DNA from: Apostichopus californicus
Lineage: Eukaryota; Echinodermata; Holothuroidea; Aspidochirotida; Stichopodidae
NCBI GenBank assembly: GCA_020650975.1
Contig: JAIPMN010005367.1
Location: forward strand, 1 to 22,482
Direction: 5' to 3'
DNA: 22,482 nucleotides
Position numbers and translations under genes: made by a program. Shown here one piece after another: positions 8,721 to 19,070 of the stretch. The stretch's first letter is position 1. Each line of letters opens with the position of its first letter. The notes under the pieces are model-generated. The model was not told the DNA's origin. It ran no database searches and was given only the letters and a program-made list of their open reading frames with translations.

Positions 8721-10844
8721 CTCTTTAGTTGGTAGTATGTAGAACTGAATATATTGATAAATAATCCGGAGTTTGGTCTGATATGATATCCAGGGTTTAT
8801 TTCACTCATTGACAGGAGGTGGAGGGGAGGGATGGTTGGTTGGTCGGTCCGGGTTGGGGGCTTGTGAGGGGAGGTTGTTTTATTCAAAAGAGATATGAAC
8901 TATGACAATTGACAGATTTTAGCCGTACTAGGTGGTGGGGAATGATGAAGAATTTAGATTTTGTGTGGGTGAGGTGGAGGAGGAGATGTACTCCTGGTGA
9001 AGTGTGGTGGATTTCTAGCGGTGACTGGGAAAAGGCGCATGATGCAGTTTTCATTTTCTGTGTACAAAGGTAGGTTTCCCCATAAGGTGGTGTAATGAAA
9101 TTTGCTTGATGGACTTTAAACCACTGTAACACATAATTGTGAATTATTGAATTATTGACCATGGAAAACAGTTAAGTCAACATTAGACAAATGGACTAAA
9201 CGTTTCACTCAAAGAATGTTGGATTGACATGCATCGTAATACCATGATAATCAGCTGGCTCAGTTTGCAGCATTTCAAAGGGAATTAGCAATTTGATGTA
9301 TATTCAACCTTAATGTTTGCCATAGAAGGATTCTGTTTGCTTTGAATGGCACTTAATTGAAAGTTCAGTTTTGAAGTTATAAAGAAGAAATTGAAGAACA
9401 TCTTTTTAAGCTTTATGCTCCTTTAAAATGTATGCTTCTCAAATTTTTTCTTTCAATTTGCTCAAATTTGGCAGTAGCACCCTCAAACTAACCATCATCA
9501 TTTGTAGTGATAGAGATATATGATCAACATTCTCAAACAGTTAACGAAAATCTTTTTTCATTGTGGGAGGTATCACAGACAAGAGCAAGTCTAAATATGA
9601 CATGATGGATCCCCACATGCTTGAATGTGTCATGGTTTTCCTTAATTTTTTACAATATTTAATTTCTCTCATGGAAATTGGGTTTTGCAAATGCTGAAAC
9701 CGAACTATTGAGGTACTTACATAAATGACACAATTGGTTTCTGTGACAGCACTCGTTCAAATTTTCGAAAATCTGGAAGAAAAGCAAAGAAAGTAAAAAG
9801 AATACACCTCCTAGTTACATCTCACATTTACAGCAACCCCCCCCACCCCCCCCCCTTTTAACCAAAAAAATATCTCATCCCATACAGAGCAAGAATTTTG
9901 TCAGCTGTGTGGGGAAGTTATTGTCATCTCTATCATATTTAAGTCATGCTATCATATAAGTTGAAGGTGATGTTGCTTTTTAGTTCAATTTCAGTAAACG
10001 TAATTCAAACTGTAATATATAGGTTGAATTATTATTTTTTTCATATTTTGGAATGTCTTTTTCAGGTTTTAAGGTAAGAATGATTTATTAGTCACAGAGA
10101 AATACAAATGCCTTGGGTAAACCCAAGGTAGTATTCCCTAGCCAAAACTGTTATTGTACAATTTAAGTGAAACTTCTGAATAAACAATTGTCTGTTATAA
10201 TCTTGTGGACAAAAAGTACTGTTTTTCTTTCCCTTTTTGTTCTGTTTCCAAGGTAAGTCATGGACATGGTTATAACTAGATGCCTTAAAGAAACTATTGT
10301 ACATTGTTTTAAAGAAAACCTGAAGCTAAGCACACACAAAATGTACTGTTTTGTATTGTTGATGATATTTAAAAAAATAATTAAAAGTAATACTAATAAT
10401 TAATGTTCCTGTAACTTGATTGTTACAAGAGATTTGATAACCATAACGGAATTACATGGATTTTTATGTTATTTTCAGCATGTGTAATTATATCGAATTG
10501 TAGGACTCCCATTTTATGCAGAAGAAATTAATTAATATAAATCTTTAAAAAATTTAAAAAAGTATAAATGCTTAATTCTATTCAATTTCCATTTCGGTGG
10601 CCTCTTAGTTCTCTCAAAATTCGGTGGACAAGCGTAGATCCCAGGGGCTTTGGATAATTCAAACAAACGTTTTGAAATTAGTTTAATTTTAATTTTATGA
10701 GGTACTAACTTAGAAGGAATAATGCAATTGTGTTGGATGAACAAGAAGTTAAGACACCAAATTTACTCAAAAAATGTTCTCGAGGCAAGACTGTGGTATC
10801 CTCCGTTTATAGCAAAGTGAGTTCAAGTTTAAATGATGAATGGA
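8721..10844. other. Intergenic DNA, no gene seen
   Basis: AT-rich sequence without a convincing coding frame. It holds a G-rich tract (8814-8875, with GGTTGGTTGGTCGGT) and a poly-C tract (9837-9857). No tRNA-like or transposase-like sequence was recognised. Confidence 0.6.
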
Positions 10845-10912
10845 ATGTACAGTAGCGCTGTCAAAATGTGAGTCGATATATCATGATTCTCCAAACAGTT
10901 TCACAATATCGT
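10845..10912 (+). repeat. 68-bp perfect tandem duplication, copy 1
   Basis: Identical by eye to 10913-10980. The unit begins ATGTACAGTAGCGCTG and ends ACAATATCGT. Inside, CGATAT and ATATCG form an inverted pair. Confidence 0.95.
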
Positions 10913-10980
10913 ATGTACAGTAGCGCTGTCAAAATGTGAGTCGATATATCATGATTCTCCAAACAGTTTCACAATATCGT
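10913..10980 (+). repeat. 68-bp perfect tandem duplication, copy 2
   Basis: Second copy, directly abutting the first. The match stops within one base of the unit boundary on both sides. Perfect identity means it is recent, actively homogenised, or an assembly artefact. Confidence 0.95.
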
Positions 10981-11762
10981 AACCAAAAATATTAGAATTA
11001 TTACCAGTTTCTTACAAGGCAGTAAAACCCTTCTGGTCTGATGCGATTAGAAAAAAACATACTTTAAACATTAAGTAATGTTTTGGTGTCCTTTAATTTA
11101 AAATTTGGAAATGTCATTTAAATAACAACATCAGTATCTTCCTATCAGAGCAACACTATTGTATATTGCATAATAGGCAACATAAAATTTGATCATTTGG
11201 CATGATATCTAGTAATATAGAAATACCGAATAACCCGTATAAAACAAACTTCCCTTACCATCTGTCGATTGATCGAAAAAATATCAATATCCATATGTGA
11301 ACCATTGATGAAAAGTGAAAGCGCACATTTGAAAATGGGAAAAAGGTTTCAAGGGGTGTATCCCAATAGGATTAATGAAATTCAAAGTTGAAATGAAAGA
11401 GGCCTTCCTATATAAGTTTTTTTTTCACTAAACACGAAAGCAAAGCAAATGGTGCAACTTTGCTCCTTTCAAGCTTTATACTGAGTAACAATATGAAAAA
11501 ATTAACAAGAAAGAGAATGGACCCACCGACTGTTAACTTTGCTGGAAGGATATAACATTGATTTAGAGTGATGTCTATTTTAACTATAAAATACAAGTGC
11601 ATGGCAACCAGTTTCTCTCTGTTTTCAGCATACTTCGTTGACTCACCGGACACGATCTTTTCTTCTATCTTAAAGGTTTCCCACCAAACTGAGGATTTAC
11701 TAAGCCTTCTTGGTGTGGGTTGTTATGTGCAGGCAAGTCCCTTTGATCAATTTCTAGTAACA
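10981..11762. other. Intergenic DNA, no gene seen
   Basis: AT-rich sequence with only short open frames on both strands, none with recognisable domain content. Confidence 0.6.
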
Positions 11763-11773
11763 GCTGACAACGT

Positions 11774-11870
11774 TTTCACAGCAGGGTGAACATGTTAAAA
11801 AAAATGAGACTGCTGTTGGACTTTTTTTCCAAAAGTCCCCAACATCACTGCTTCAGTGTGTTTGGCGAAA
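11774..11870 (+). repeat. Cloverleaf-forming structured repeat, copy A (function unknown)
   Basis: Folds as a four-way junction. P1 is TTTC (11774-11777) with GAAA (11867-11870), extended outward by GCTGA (11763-11767) with TCAGC (11874-11878). P2 is CAGCAG (11779) with CTGCTG (11810). A TT linker follows. P3 is GGACTTTT (11818) with AAAAGTCC (11831). P4 is CCAACA..CACTG (11839-11850) with CAGTGTGTTTGG (11854-11865), with a bulged T on the 3' side. A single C then leads into GAAA. Copies B and C share the junction strings but have different arm sequences. It could act as RNA or as a fold-back DNA signal, and strand is arbitrary because both strands fold. It lacks the hammerhead CTGATGA core and tRNA T-loop signatures. 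I do not recognise the family. Confidence 0.75.
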
Positions 11871-11928
11871 TGTTCAGCAAAATGTCCAAGAGTGTGCTTA
11901 AATTGTCAATTTGTAAAATTGTAAAACT

Positions 11929-11993
11929 TTTCACAGCTTTATAGCTGTTGGACTTTTCCAAGTCCCCAACACTTATAAAAGTGTTTGGCGAAA
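11929..11993 (+). repeat. Cloverleaf-forming structured repeat, copy B (most compact)
   Basis: The same junction in 65 nt. P1: TTTC (11929-11932)/GAAA (11990-11993). P2: CAGCT (11934)/AGCTG (11943) with a 4-nt loop. TT linker. P3: GGACTT (11950)/AAGTCC (11960) with loop TTCC. P4: CCAACACTT (11966-11974)/AAGTGTTTGG (11979-11988) with the same bulged T and a 4-nt loop. Then C before GAAA. All four helices pair without mismatch. It lies 58 bp downstream of copy A in the same orientation. Confidence 0.8.
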
Positions 11994-12156
11994 TAGCAAA
12001 GGAAAATAAAAAACGTTATATGAAGACCCCCCTTATAAATGTAACATGCTTTGAGAACTTTTCTGATGGTATGATATGGATACCTTTTGTCACCTAGAAT
12101 CCCAGTCAAAGACTGCATTGGGAAGATTAACTCTTCATACAACTTTTGTCATTCAT
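11994..12156. other. Short spacer, no gene seen
   Basis: AT-rich sequence between cloverleaf copy B and the terminal-inverted-repeat element. No coding or structured feature was recognised. Confidence 0.5.
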
Positions 12157-12162
12157 GTGTTG

Positions 12163-12426
12163 CATAGCTCCCAACTCTTGAGAAGGCAAATGCTGGTCCA
12201 TACCACGAATTGCCGTCCTTGGGAAGGGGTATAAGGGGAGGGGGTGCCCCCTCCCCTTTTGAATTTTTTGGAATCCTGGTGATGCCTACATGTAAAATGG
12301 TGGCACTAAGAAAGGCTTTTGTCACCCAAAATTTTCTGAGAAATATGCATTTTTTTGCCGGGTCAGCGGGTTTGGGTGTTAGAATGCGGGTCCAACCCGC
12401 GAATTGCGGGTCAGTTGGGAGCTCTG
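12163..12426. mobile_element. 264-bp non-autonomous DNA transposon (MITE) with terminal inverted repeats and target duplication
   Basis: The left end reads CATAGCTCCCAACT and the right end, on the minus strand, CAGAGCTCCCAACT (13 of 14 match). GTGTTG flanks both sides directly (12157-12162 and 12427-12432), a 6-bp target-site duplication. Inside are a perfect 12-bp hairpin, AAGGGGAGGGGG (12233-12244) with CCCCCTCCCCTT (12247-12258), and GCGGGT/ACCCGC hairpins near the right end. There is no transposase. The CAGAGCTCCC-type ends suggest hAT, although hAT usually makes 8-bp duplications. Open frames crossing it on both strands are incidental. Confidence 0.75.
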
Positions 12427-12432
12427 GTGTTG

Positions 12433-14330
12433 TTAATTTAGGACAGAGTTGTTCTGTGGATGGAGGAAGCTTAGCTTCTAATAGCACACAATATTGCAGA
12501 TCCATAAATGTTTTATCAGTTCTCGGTTTGGCAAAAAGCCATTATCTTTGCAAATGTATTAATTTTAATCCATAGTGTGAAAGGTAATACTTGTATAAAG
12601 ACAAAAGTTTGATGAAGCCTTGCAGCTGGGGAAAACTGTCAGTTAAGCAAATATGCCAAGTGTATCCAACTATCCAGATTTCAATGGGTACTCGACTACA
12701 ATGTGCAAGAGAAAGGAAGCTTTGGAAATACATGATAACATTACATCACAGACTATCGTTTGTGTGCTGTATAAGCTATTGCTTCATCGGACAAAACCAC
12801 ATTGCATTCAAATTTAACCATATTCAGTTTTCGAGATCTTAAGGAATAATTTGTCGAGGTGAGATTCTTAGCTAGCATCTGGAATTGTTTAGTGTTACCT
12901 ATATGGGCCATATTGTATTCCACGAAGAATTAAAAACAAAACCGTGTTAGTGCTGCATTTTGTGTTGAATTTGGAACCATGTTATGGTAGTCTACAGTCC
13001 TGGTAATCAAACTGGGGGGTAGCTACCATTTTTTGGGTCGCCAAAAGTCTGATAGAAAAATATTAGTTATTTGTGGGCAAAAAAGTGGAACATTCTTGAT
13101 CATATATTACTTCCAAATACTCACAAAGTATAACACCATTTCCCAATGTAGCACCCTTAATAATATATTTAAAACAATTCTCAAAGGGGAGGGGAATACC
13201 ACCTATCCAGGCCACAAAATTTGCCACTGGAGGGTTGCCACAGTGATCAAAATGAAAATTGTTGTCACAAAGCAGATAAGCTGGAATAAAAGGGTTCCAC
13301 AGGACTGTAAAAATACATTGAGGTAGTTCAAAATATGTCAACTTTCACTGAAGCAGGTCAAACTCACACCCATGGATCAATGAAGTGGTTTACATAAACT
13401 CCCAAGGTGTTTGCAAGATGATGCATTCAAGTAGAATATATATAATGAACACAACTAATAAAAAGAAAATAAGCGGTTGTAACAACATAGTTCTCTATGT
13501 TAGACTGATAGCTATGCAGATTTGGGAAGGATAAAACAAAGATACAACCCAAAGCAAACCTCAACCCAACATTATATTGTTGGAATTATCATGTTAGTGA
13601 TATTCTCTTTGGGAATATAAAACAAGTTTTCACATAGCACTTGTTGTCGCAAGCTTCATAAATGATATATCTCCAACTCCCATTAACTATGTACAACAAT
13701 GTGGAAATTTTACCATACCACCTTATATTTTAGTCCTTATATTTATCCAATGGCAGCTTACATCATTCTGCATTATGTAGTATGCTTGCCGCAGCTAGGC
13801 CTGATGCTCAGGGAGTCTATGACCCGAGGACCCAGGGTCAGTTTGGGGCTTGGGAAAATTGTGGGACAAAGATTATTGTATACTTATTTTTGGAGAAACA
13901 CATTCTATTACTCATAAATGTGCCAGGAAATTTATATTCCAGGCTTAACTTGGCTCTCAACATTCCTAGTCATGGCATGCATTTACTGTACATTTCTCCC
14001 CAACATTCCACTTATCACAAGCATGAGTAGAAAATACTGCAACAGAATTAAGCATCAGGAAAAGCATATTCTGTAACATACCAGAAGAGAGACTATATCG
14101 CATTCCTGTTTGGAGCCAACAGACGGCATTAAATTAACATTGGGCTTCGTGGGTTGAACAATCTAGATCTGTATTCAACTCTCAAATATTTTGGCTTCTT
14201 ATGATTATGTTTAAAAATTGGCAACGTTTTCTTTGTCCTTCAAGGTACATCTGATTAAGTCCAGCCTGTTGACTGACCAGTCGAGCTGGCCAGTAAGTCC
14301 TTCCTTGATAATCTTTTTCTTGTGTGTAGA
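12433..14330. other. Intergenic DNA, no gene seen
   Basis: AT-rich and nearly devoid of CpG. Several short open frames occur on both strands, and opposing frames overlap at 13033-13341, but none shows domain-like sequence. Confidence 0.55.
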
Positions 14331-14339
14331 TGGTGTCAC

Positions 14340-14423
14340 TTTCACAACAGATGGATATCTTCTGTTGTTGGACTGATTCATTCAGTCCCCAACAATCCAA
14401 ATTATCTGGTTTGTTTGGCGAAA
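14340..14423 (+). repeat. Cloverleaf-forming structured repeat, copy C
   Basis: Third copy, 2.3 kb from copy B, same orientation. P1: TTTC (14340-14343)/GAAA (14420-14423). P2: CAACAGA (14345)/TCTGTTG (14361). TT linker. P3: GGACTGA (14370)/TCAGTCC (14382). P4: CCAACAATCCA (14389-14399)/TGGTTTGTTTGG (14407-14418) with the conserved bulged T and one T-T mismatch. Then C before GAAA. P2, P3 and P4 differ from copies A and B on both sides of each helix, which is direct evidence for conserved pairing. P1 is the weakest helix here. Confidence 0.78.
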
Positions 14424-14430
14424 AAACCAA

Positions 14431-15880
14431 ATTGTTTATGTTTGATCGAAATCTTACATATAATTTTAATTTTTTTTGTTTGATTTAATTTTGTCAATGA
14501 GAACCATTCCTTTATGTTATCTTAGAAGATTTTATTTGTATTTTGCTTTTCGTGGTGTGCGTAAAATAATACTAATTGAATAGTTAAAAATATATCAAAA
14601 CACTACTGATTAGAGAGAAGCAAATTTAACCTTAAGTTTTGGGTTTGGAATCTTCAAATAATCATGTGAGCGAACAAAAAGGTTTCATTTCTAAGTTTTC
14701 TCATAAAAAAAATAAAAAAACAAGGGTCGGTTTAGATCACACAGTGAGATGGACATATAAGGTATAAAAAATGAAAGAGTGCCCATAATTTTAAAAAAAA
14801 TGTTTAGGTTAAAAATTACATAATTATATGAGCTTTAACATGTTTCACAACAGTCATGTTTCCTGCCATTTCAAATATGGAATAATGAAACTGGAATAAT
14901 GAATGAAATAATGAGTTTTGTTTTGCTTTTGTTTAAATTGTAATTGTTTGCTTAGAAGGAACTGATGAAAACTTTCTGGCAGATTCAACATCCTAATATG
15001 GGATGATAATTTTGCTTTCGTTCCACTGCTAACTGGATTTTCGTATTCTGCACTGACTCAAGGTTGGTTGATAGACATGGTCAATGCAGAGTATATCAAA
15101 TTACACATTACAACATATATGTGATGAATATTCCTAAAAGTCGATGACCCTGGGTGACGACAGGTCAGAGCAACCTTGTTTAGGTTAGCTTTGCTTCTTT
15201 GATGGCTGATTGATTGTAGGTTATTCTCAGACCGATAAACAGGACAGAAAAGAACCACAACATAATGGGTGCCATCGGAGTGTTGCTATTCCCAGTTACA
15301 GTGTCTCAAGCGGCCATTGACAGATACATTGCAAGGAACCACTCCTTCAGATACCAGGCTGTTTAGTTCTGTTTCTGGTGATTTTTCGGTATGGCAATAT
15401 TCTTTCTCCACCACTCAGGACATGCCGCTACAGTAATTCGACATAAACTGTAAGTTCATGAATGAAATTATCCAGGACATATGACTGTCTATTTAATGAT
15501 CCCTTTATTGAGTATCCCTCAAGGAGGACCACCGATTGCTGCTAGATGACGGTAATTTGCCAACATATGAGAGGTTAATAATGCTATATGTTGAGTTGAT
15601 GTGAATGGAAGTGGATTTTCTTCGTACATGGTGCAGGGGTGACATTATGAGGAGTAAGAATTTCAAAATCAAACTATCATGATTGAGGTCCTGCTCTTCG
15701 ATTGATTGGGTTCTTTAGGTAGACACTATTCCTTGTCGAGTAAACTGATGTTAGTTAGCTTGAAGAATGCTAAAAATAAAGAAAAGGGAAAAAATGGCAA
15801 TTTGTTTGCAATTCCTTTCTATGAAAAATTGCCAGATGCTTTAGTCACATTCAGTATTGATGAAAGTTAAGCCCAAAGGA
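14431..15880. other. Intergenic DNA, no gene seen
   Basis: Mostly AT-rich. Positions 15130-15560 are less AT-rich but carry stops in all frames at short spacing, and I recognise no protein or RNA there. Confidence 0.5.
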
Positions 15881-15887
15881 AATATAT

Positions 15888-16379
15888 CAGAGGTGGATCC
15901 AGGGGGATGGAGAAAGCACTTCTTCCCAATTAACCAACCACCTTTTCAACCTTGCACAAAAATTCAAAAAGGTATTCACAAGCACAACCTTGGATTTAGT
16001 TGAGATTGGTCTCAGAATTCACCATTTGATGTCTAAAACTTTATTTGTGTATATGGGGGAGGACAAGAGGCATGGACCGGATTTCAAAGTGGTGGGGTGG
16101 GGTTCTAAATTTCTGCAGATGGGGTTGAAGGATTTTGCAAAGTATTGGATGTGGCCCTGGGGTTAGAGAAGTAGGCTCCCATAAAAGGGGTCTTGTAAAT
16201 CCCCCACCCCAATAGAAAATTTCCCTGGACACATGGTGGAAGTTGGGAACCATAACCATCTCCCTCATTTTGCATGCCACTGGAGACCCACACCCCCCCC
16301 ACCTTCCCCATGAGAGTCTACTTCAACGACCCCAGGGAAACACCCCCTCCATTATTAAATTTTTATGCATCAGCCCCTG
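15888..16379. mobile_element. Possible decayed hAT-like element
   Basis: The left end CAGAGGTGGATCCA (15888-15901) and the minus-strand right end CAGGGGCTGATGCA (from 16379) match at 10 of 14 positions and resemble hAT termini. The interior has G- and C-homopolymer runs typical of decayed repeats and no transposase. The flanking 8-mers, AAATATAT and TGCTTATT, do not match, so the boundaries are not proven. Confidence 0.35.
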
Positions 16380-16839
16380 TGCTTATTGCATGACTTTAAT
16401 TTCGTGGCTATTTATTTGAAATGAAAATGTATTGTGACAGAATGATTATCACATGGAGAAATAGGATGTCCAAGATGCCTGCAACAAGAAGTAGAACCAA
16501 GATATTGTAAATGTAGTATTTTGTACAATGTTTCTTATGAAGAAGTTTATTGAAAATTGAATTTATGGAAATGAAAATACCCTGTCTTCTACTTTATTGC
16601 CTCGGTACATCTCACTCTAACTCTCTTCTCTGTCTTTGTGTATCTTGATAATGTGTTTTATACACCCCCACCCCCCTCCCTCGTCCTCCTGTTCACTCAT
16701 ACTTACATACCCTTTGTAAGAAGAAAAAGGACCAAATGCTAGAAAGACCACCAGTTACAGTCTCCTGGTTTTACTGGGAGCCGTCCCGTTAATATGGTAC
16801 TTCCCACGCTCTCACACTGAGCAAAATTTCATTTAGATT

Positions 16840-17420
16840 TTCAGTTATGATGCCGAAGGTTCAGTAACCTTTGTGATCGTGCTGGGTGTGTTTGTGTGTA
16901 TGTGACTGCTAGCTTGTAAACAAGATATCTCAACAACCTGAAGGTTTTATCAATGTCATACTTGGTAAGTAGAAGCCCCATGATGTGCCTTATCATTTTT
17001 GGTTCCCATATCTTGAATATTAATGAGTGGGCGGAGCTGAACAAATTCTTAAAATGCCAATATCTCTTCAACTATGTGTCCAATTTAGTTCATACTTGGT
17101 ATGGTGATGTTACTATACATAGTAAGTACATGTTCGTTGCAACAAAAACTTTACCTCAGTGTTTGTGAGTGGGTGGGAAATCGTCAAAAACAGCATGTTA
17201 ACATGGTATCTCAACAAACGTGAGTTGATTTTAAGTCGTACTTGGTAGGTAGATGCCCTACGATGTGTAGCTGTGCTCTGTTGTGTATGGTTCCCATCTC
17301 ATGAATATTGATGAGTGGCATAAAATTATTAAAATGTAATATCTCTGCAACTCATAATGGTATAGTGATGTTGGTACATAATAAGCACATTTTCTTGACA
17401 TCTCCAACTTGAAGTCATTA
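16840..17420. repeat. Diverged satellite-like tandem repeat with two alternating half-units
   Basis: TATCTC is followed by CAAC-like sequence at 16926, 17061, 17207 and 17340, spacings 135, 146 and 133 bp. Units 1 and 3 resemble each other most, as do 2 and 4. GGTTCCCAT recurs at 17001 and 17289 and ATACTTGGTA-like strings recur in the units. The full period is therefore about 280-288 bp, built from two related halves. Confidence 0.7.
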
Positions 17421-18100
17421 AAATTCATCAATTGCAAGAAATGGCTTTTAAACACAAGACAAGAACCAACTGTTCTATGGTTTTCATCCTTGGCATATTA
17501 GGTTTTTCACACTACATTCATACAATCAACCCAGTTCTTTTTGTATGGATATCAAGCAGTTGAGCATAAAATTCCTAATCAGATATCACTGAATTAGTTT
17601 GTCTAATTATCATTATACATTCACTTGGATAATACAATGCAAGTAGATAGATACATGCTTTCTCTGAGATCAGAAAATTTGACATTAATATTCATTCATG
17701 TATGTTTTTAAACTACAGAATGCCACTAAATATATATACTCAACATGATAACTGATTCCTGGTACCTTCCTTTACATGTTATTATAGTCAATAGATAATC
17801 CCTCTAAAATTTGATGTGCACAAGTTCCTGAATATTAACATGTATGGCTTACCACACAGCCAGTTGGAACAATTTCCTAATACTAATTCCTCTCTATATT
17901 CCTCTCATATCATGTTTCAAAGCATTGGTATAGACAGTACAAACAATTCCTGACCTTCATCTGATAATAACATGATATTCATACTGCCGTCACTGACAAT
18001 ACGAGTGCTCTGAAGCAGGACATTAATGGTATAGTATTTAAATATTTTCCCAACTGGGTGCACCACACCAAGAAAATGTTTGGGCATCGGAACCACTACA
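17421..18100. other. Intergenic DNA, no gene seen
   Basis: AT-rich, CpG-poor sequence with no convincing coding frame or repeat. Confidence 0.55.
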
Positions 18101-18109
18101 CGTTTTCTG

Positions 18110-18870
18110 GTGGGTTTTTTTCTAAGTTGAATTCGATCAGAAATCTCTGTTGTATTTTTTTTTCACAATATATAGGAACGATGAGAAATTTCGCTGTTTT
18201 CCCCCGGAAATAAACGCAAAAAATGATGAAGCGATATTCCATCCTGTAGCGCTAATGTTAACATGACAACAACTTCCACATAGCAAATATTACAGAGGTA
18301 GGTCAGTGTAAAATGCCGCAATTTCCCTAATTTTGCCTAAAGTCACCGGAACACATTCACAACAACTCACCGGAACAACATAATGTGAAGAGACGCCGCA
18401 ATGTACGTTACTCCATTACTAATTTGACAGGAAATTATTTTGTTGCCTATATTGTGAAATTCTCAACATATACTGTGTGCAGCGAAAAGATAAATGAAAG
18501 GTGTGTAAAACAATATCTATGTACCCTCCTAAAATCGTAAAAAGACATACATTCTTGGCTGTTCAGTAGATTTGACCGATCCCGGACAGAAACAGCCGCA
18601 CGTATATCCGTCAGTGACCAAATCCTGTTTGAAATATATGTTTGGGCTGGTTACAGTTTGTCCTTTTTTTCCGGTGTGGGGGGGGGGTGGGCTGGGTAAT
18701 TTTTCAAGCTGATTTGCTTTAAACGGTCGCCTCGACATACCAAGCCTGGTCGACACAACAACGACATGAAACAAACGATGCCGCTTCGGTTTTAACGGTA
18801 GCACAAGCCGTTATCACTCAGAATACCGACACGACAATCGGAGAAAACTATAAAAAAAAAAATTAAAAAA
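18110..18870. other. CpG-richer segment, possible regulatory DNA
   Basis: CpG becomes visibly frequent, especially 18535-18840 with roughly 20 CpGs in 300 bp, against near absence in the preceding kilobases. TCACCGGAACA occurs twice at 18343-18377. A 91-codon minus-strand frame (18529-18804) has no recognisable domain. The segment could be an unmethylated promoter-like region or simply younger DNA. Confidence 0.3.
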
Positions 18871-19070
18871 TCCTAAATTCAGACGTACAAAAGTGCGAAT
18901 TAAGAAAATTTCCGCAATAATCTGAAAATGTCCTTAATATTCTGAATAAAGACGCGTCTAGCATTCGCAATGATGTTTTAGGTGAACTTTGGCAGATTGT
19001 GAACGACAGTTGGTGAATTATAATCCAACATTTGTTTTTCTGTCTTTTACTTTGTTTTACTTTTCCACGA

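Noticed and set aside
11774-11993. Hammerhead ribozyme reading of the cloverleaf copies (GAAA after a helix)
   Set aside because: The CTGATGA core is absent on both strands and the junction has four helices rather than three.
11929-11993. tRNA gene or tRNA-derived SINE
   Set aside because: No 7-bp acceptor stem, no T-loop TTCGANNC string, no A/B-box match, and junction linkers do not fit tRNA.
12149-12575. Overlapping 118- and 121-codon frames on opposite strands
   Set aside because: Both cross the MITE boundaries and its hairpins; neither has domain content.
16041-16311. Two minus-strand frames with Gly/Pro-rich peptides
   Set aside because: They lie inside the putative decayed hAT-like repeat and reflect its C/G homopolymer runs.
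18529-18804. 91-codon minus-strand frame in the CpG-rich segment as a gene
   Set aside because: No domain, no clear ATG at its start, and the run is partly a poly-Pro reading of a G homopolymer; retained only as part of a possible regulatory region.
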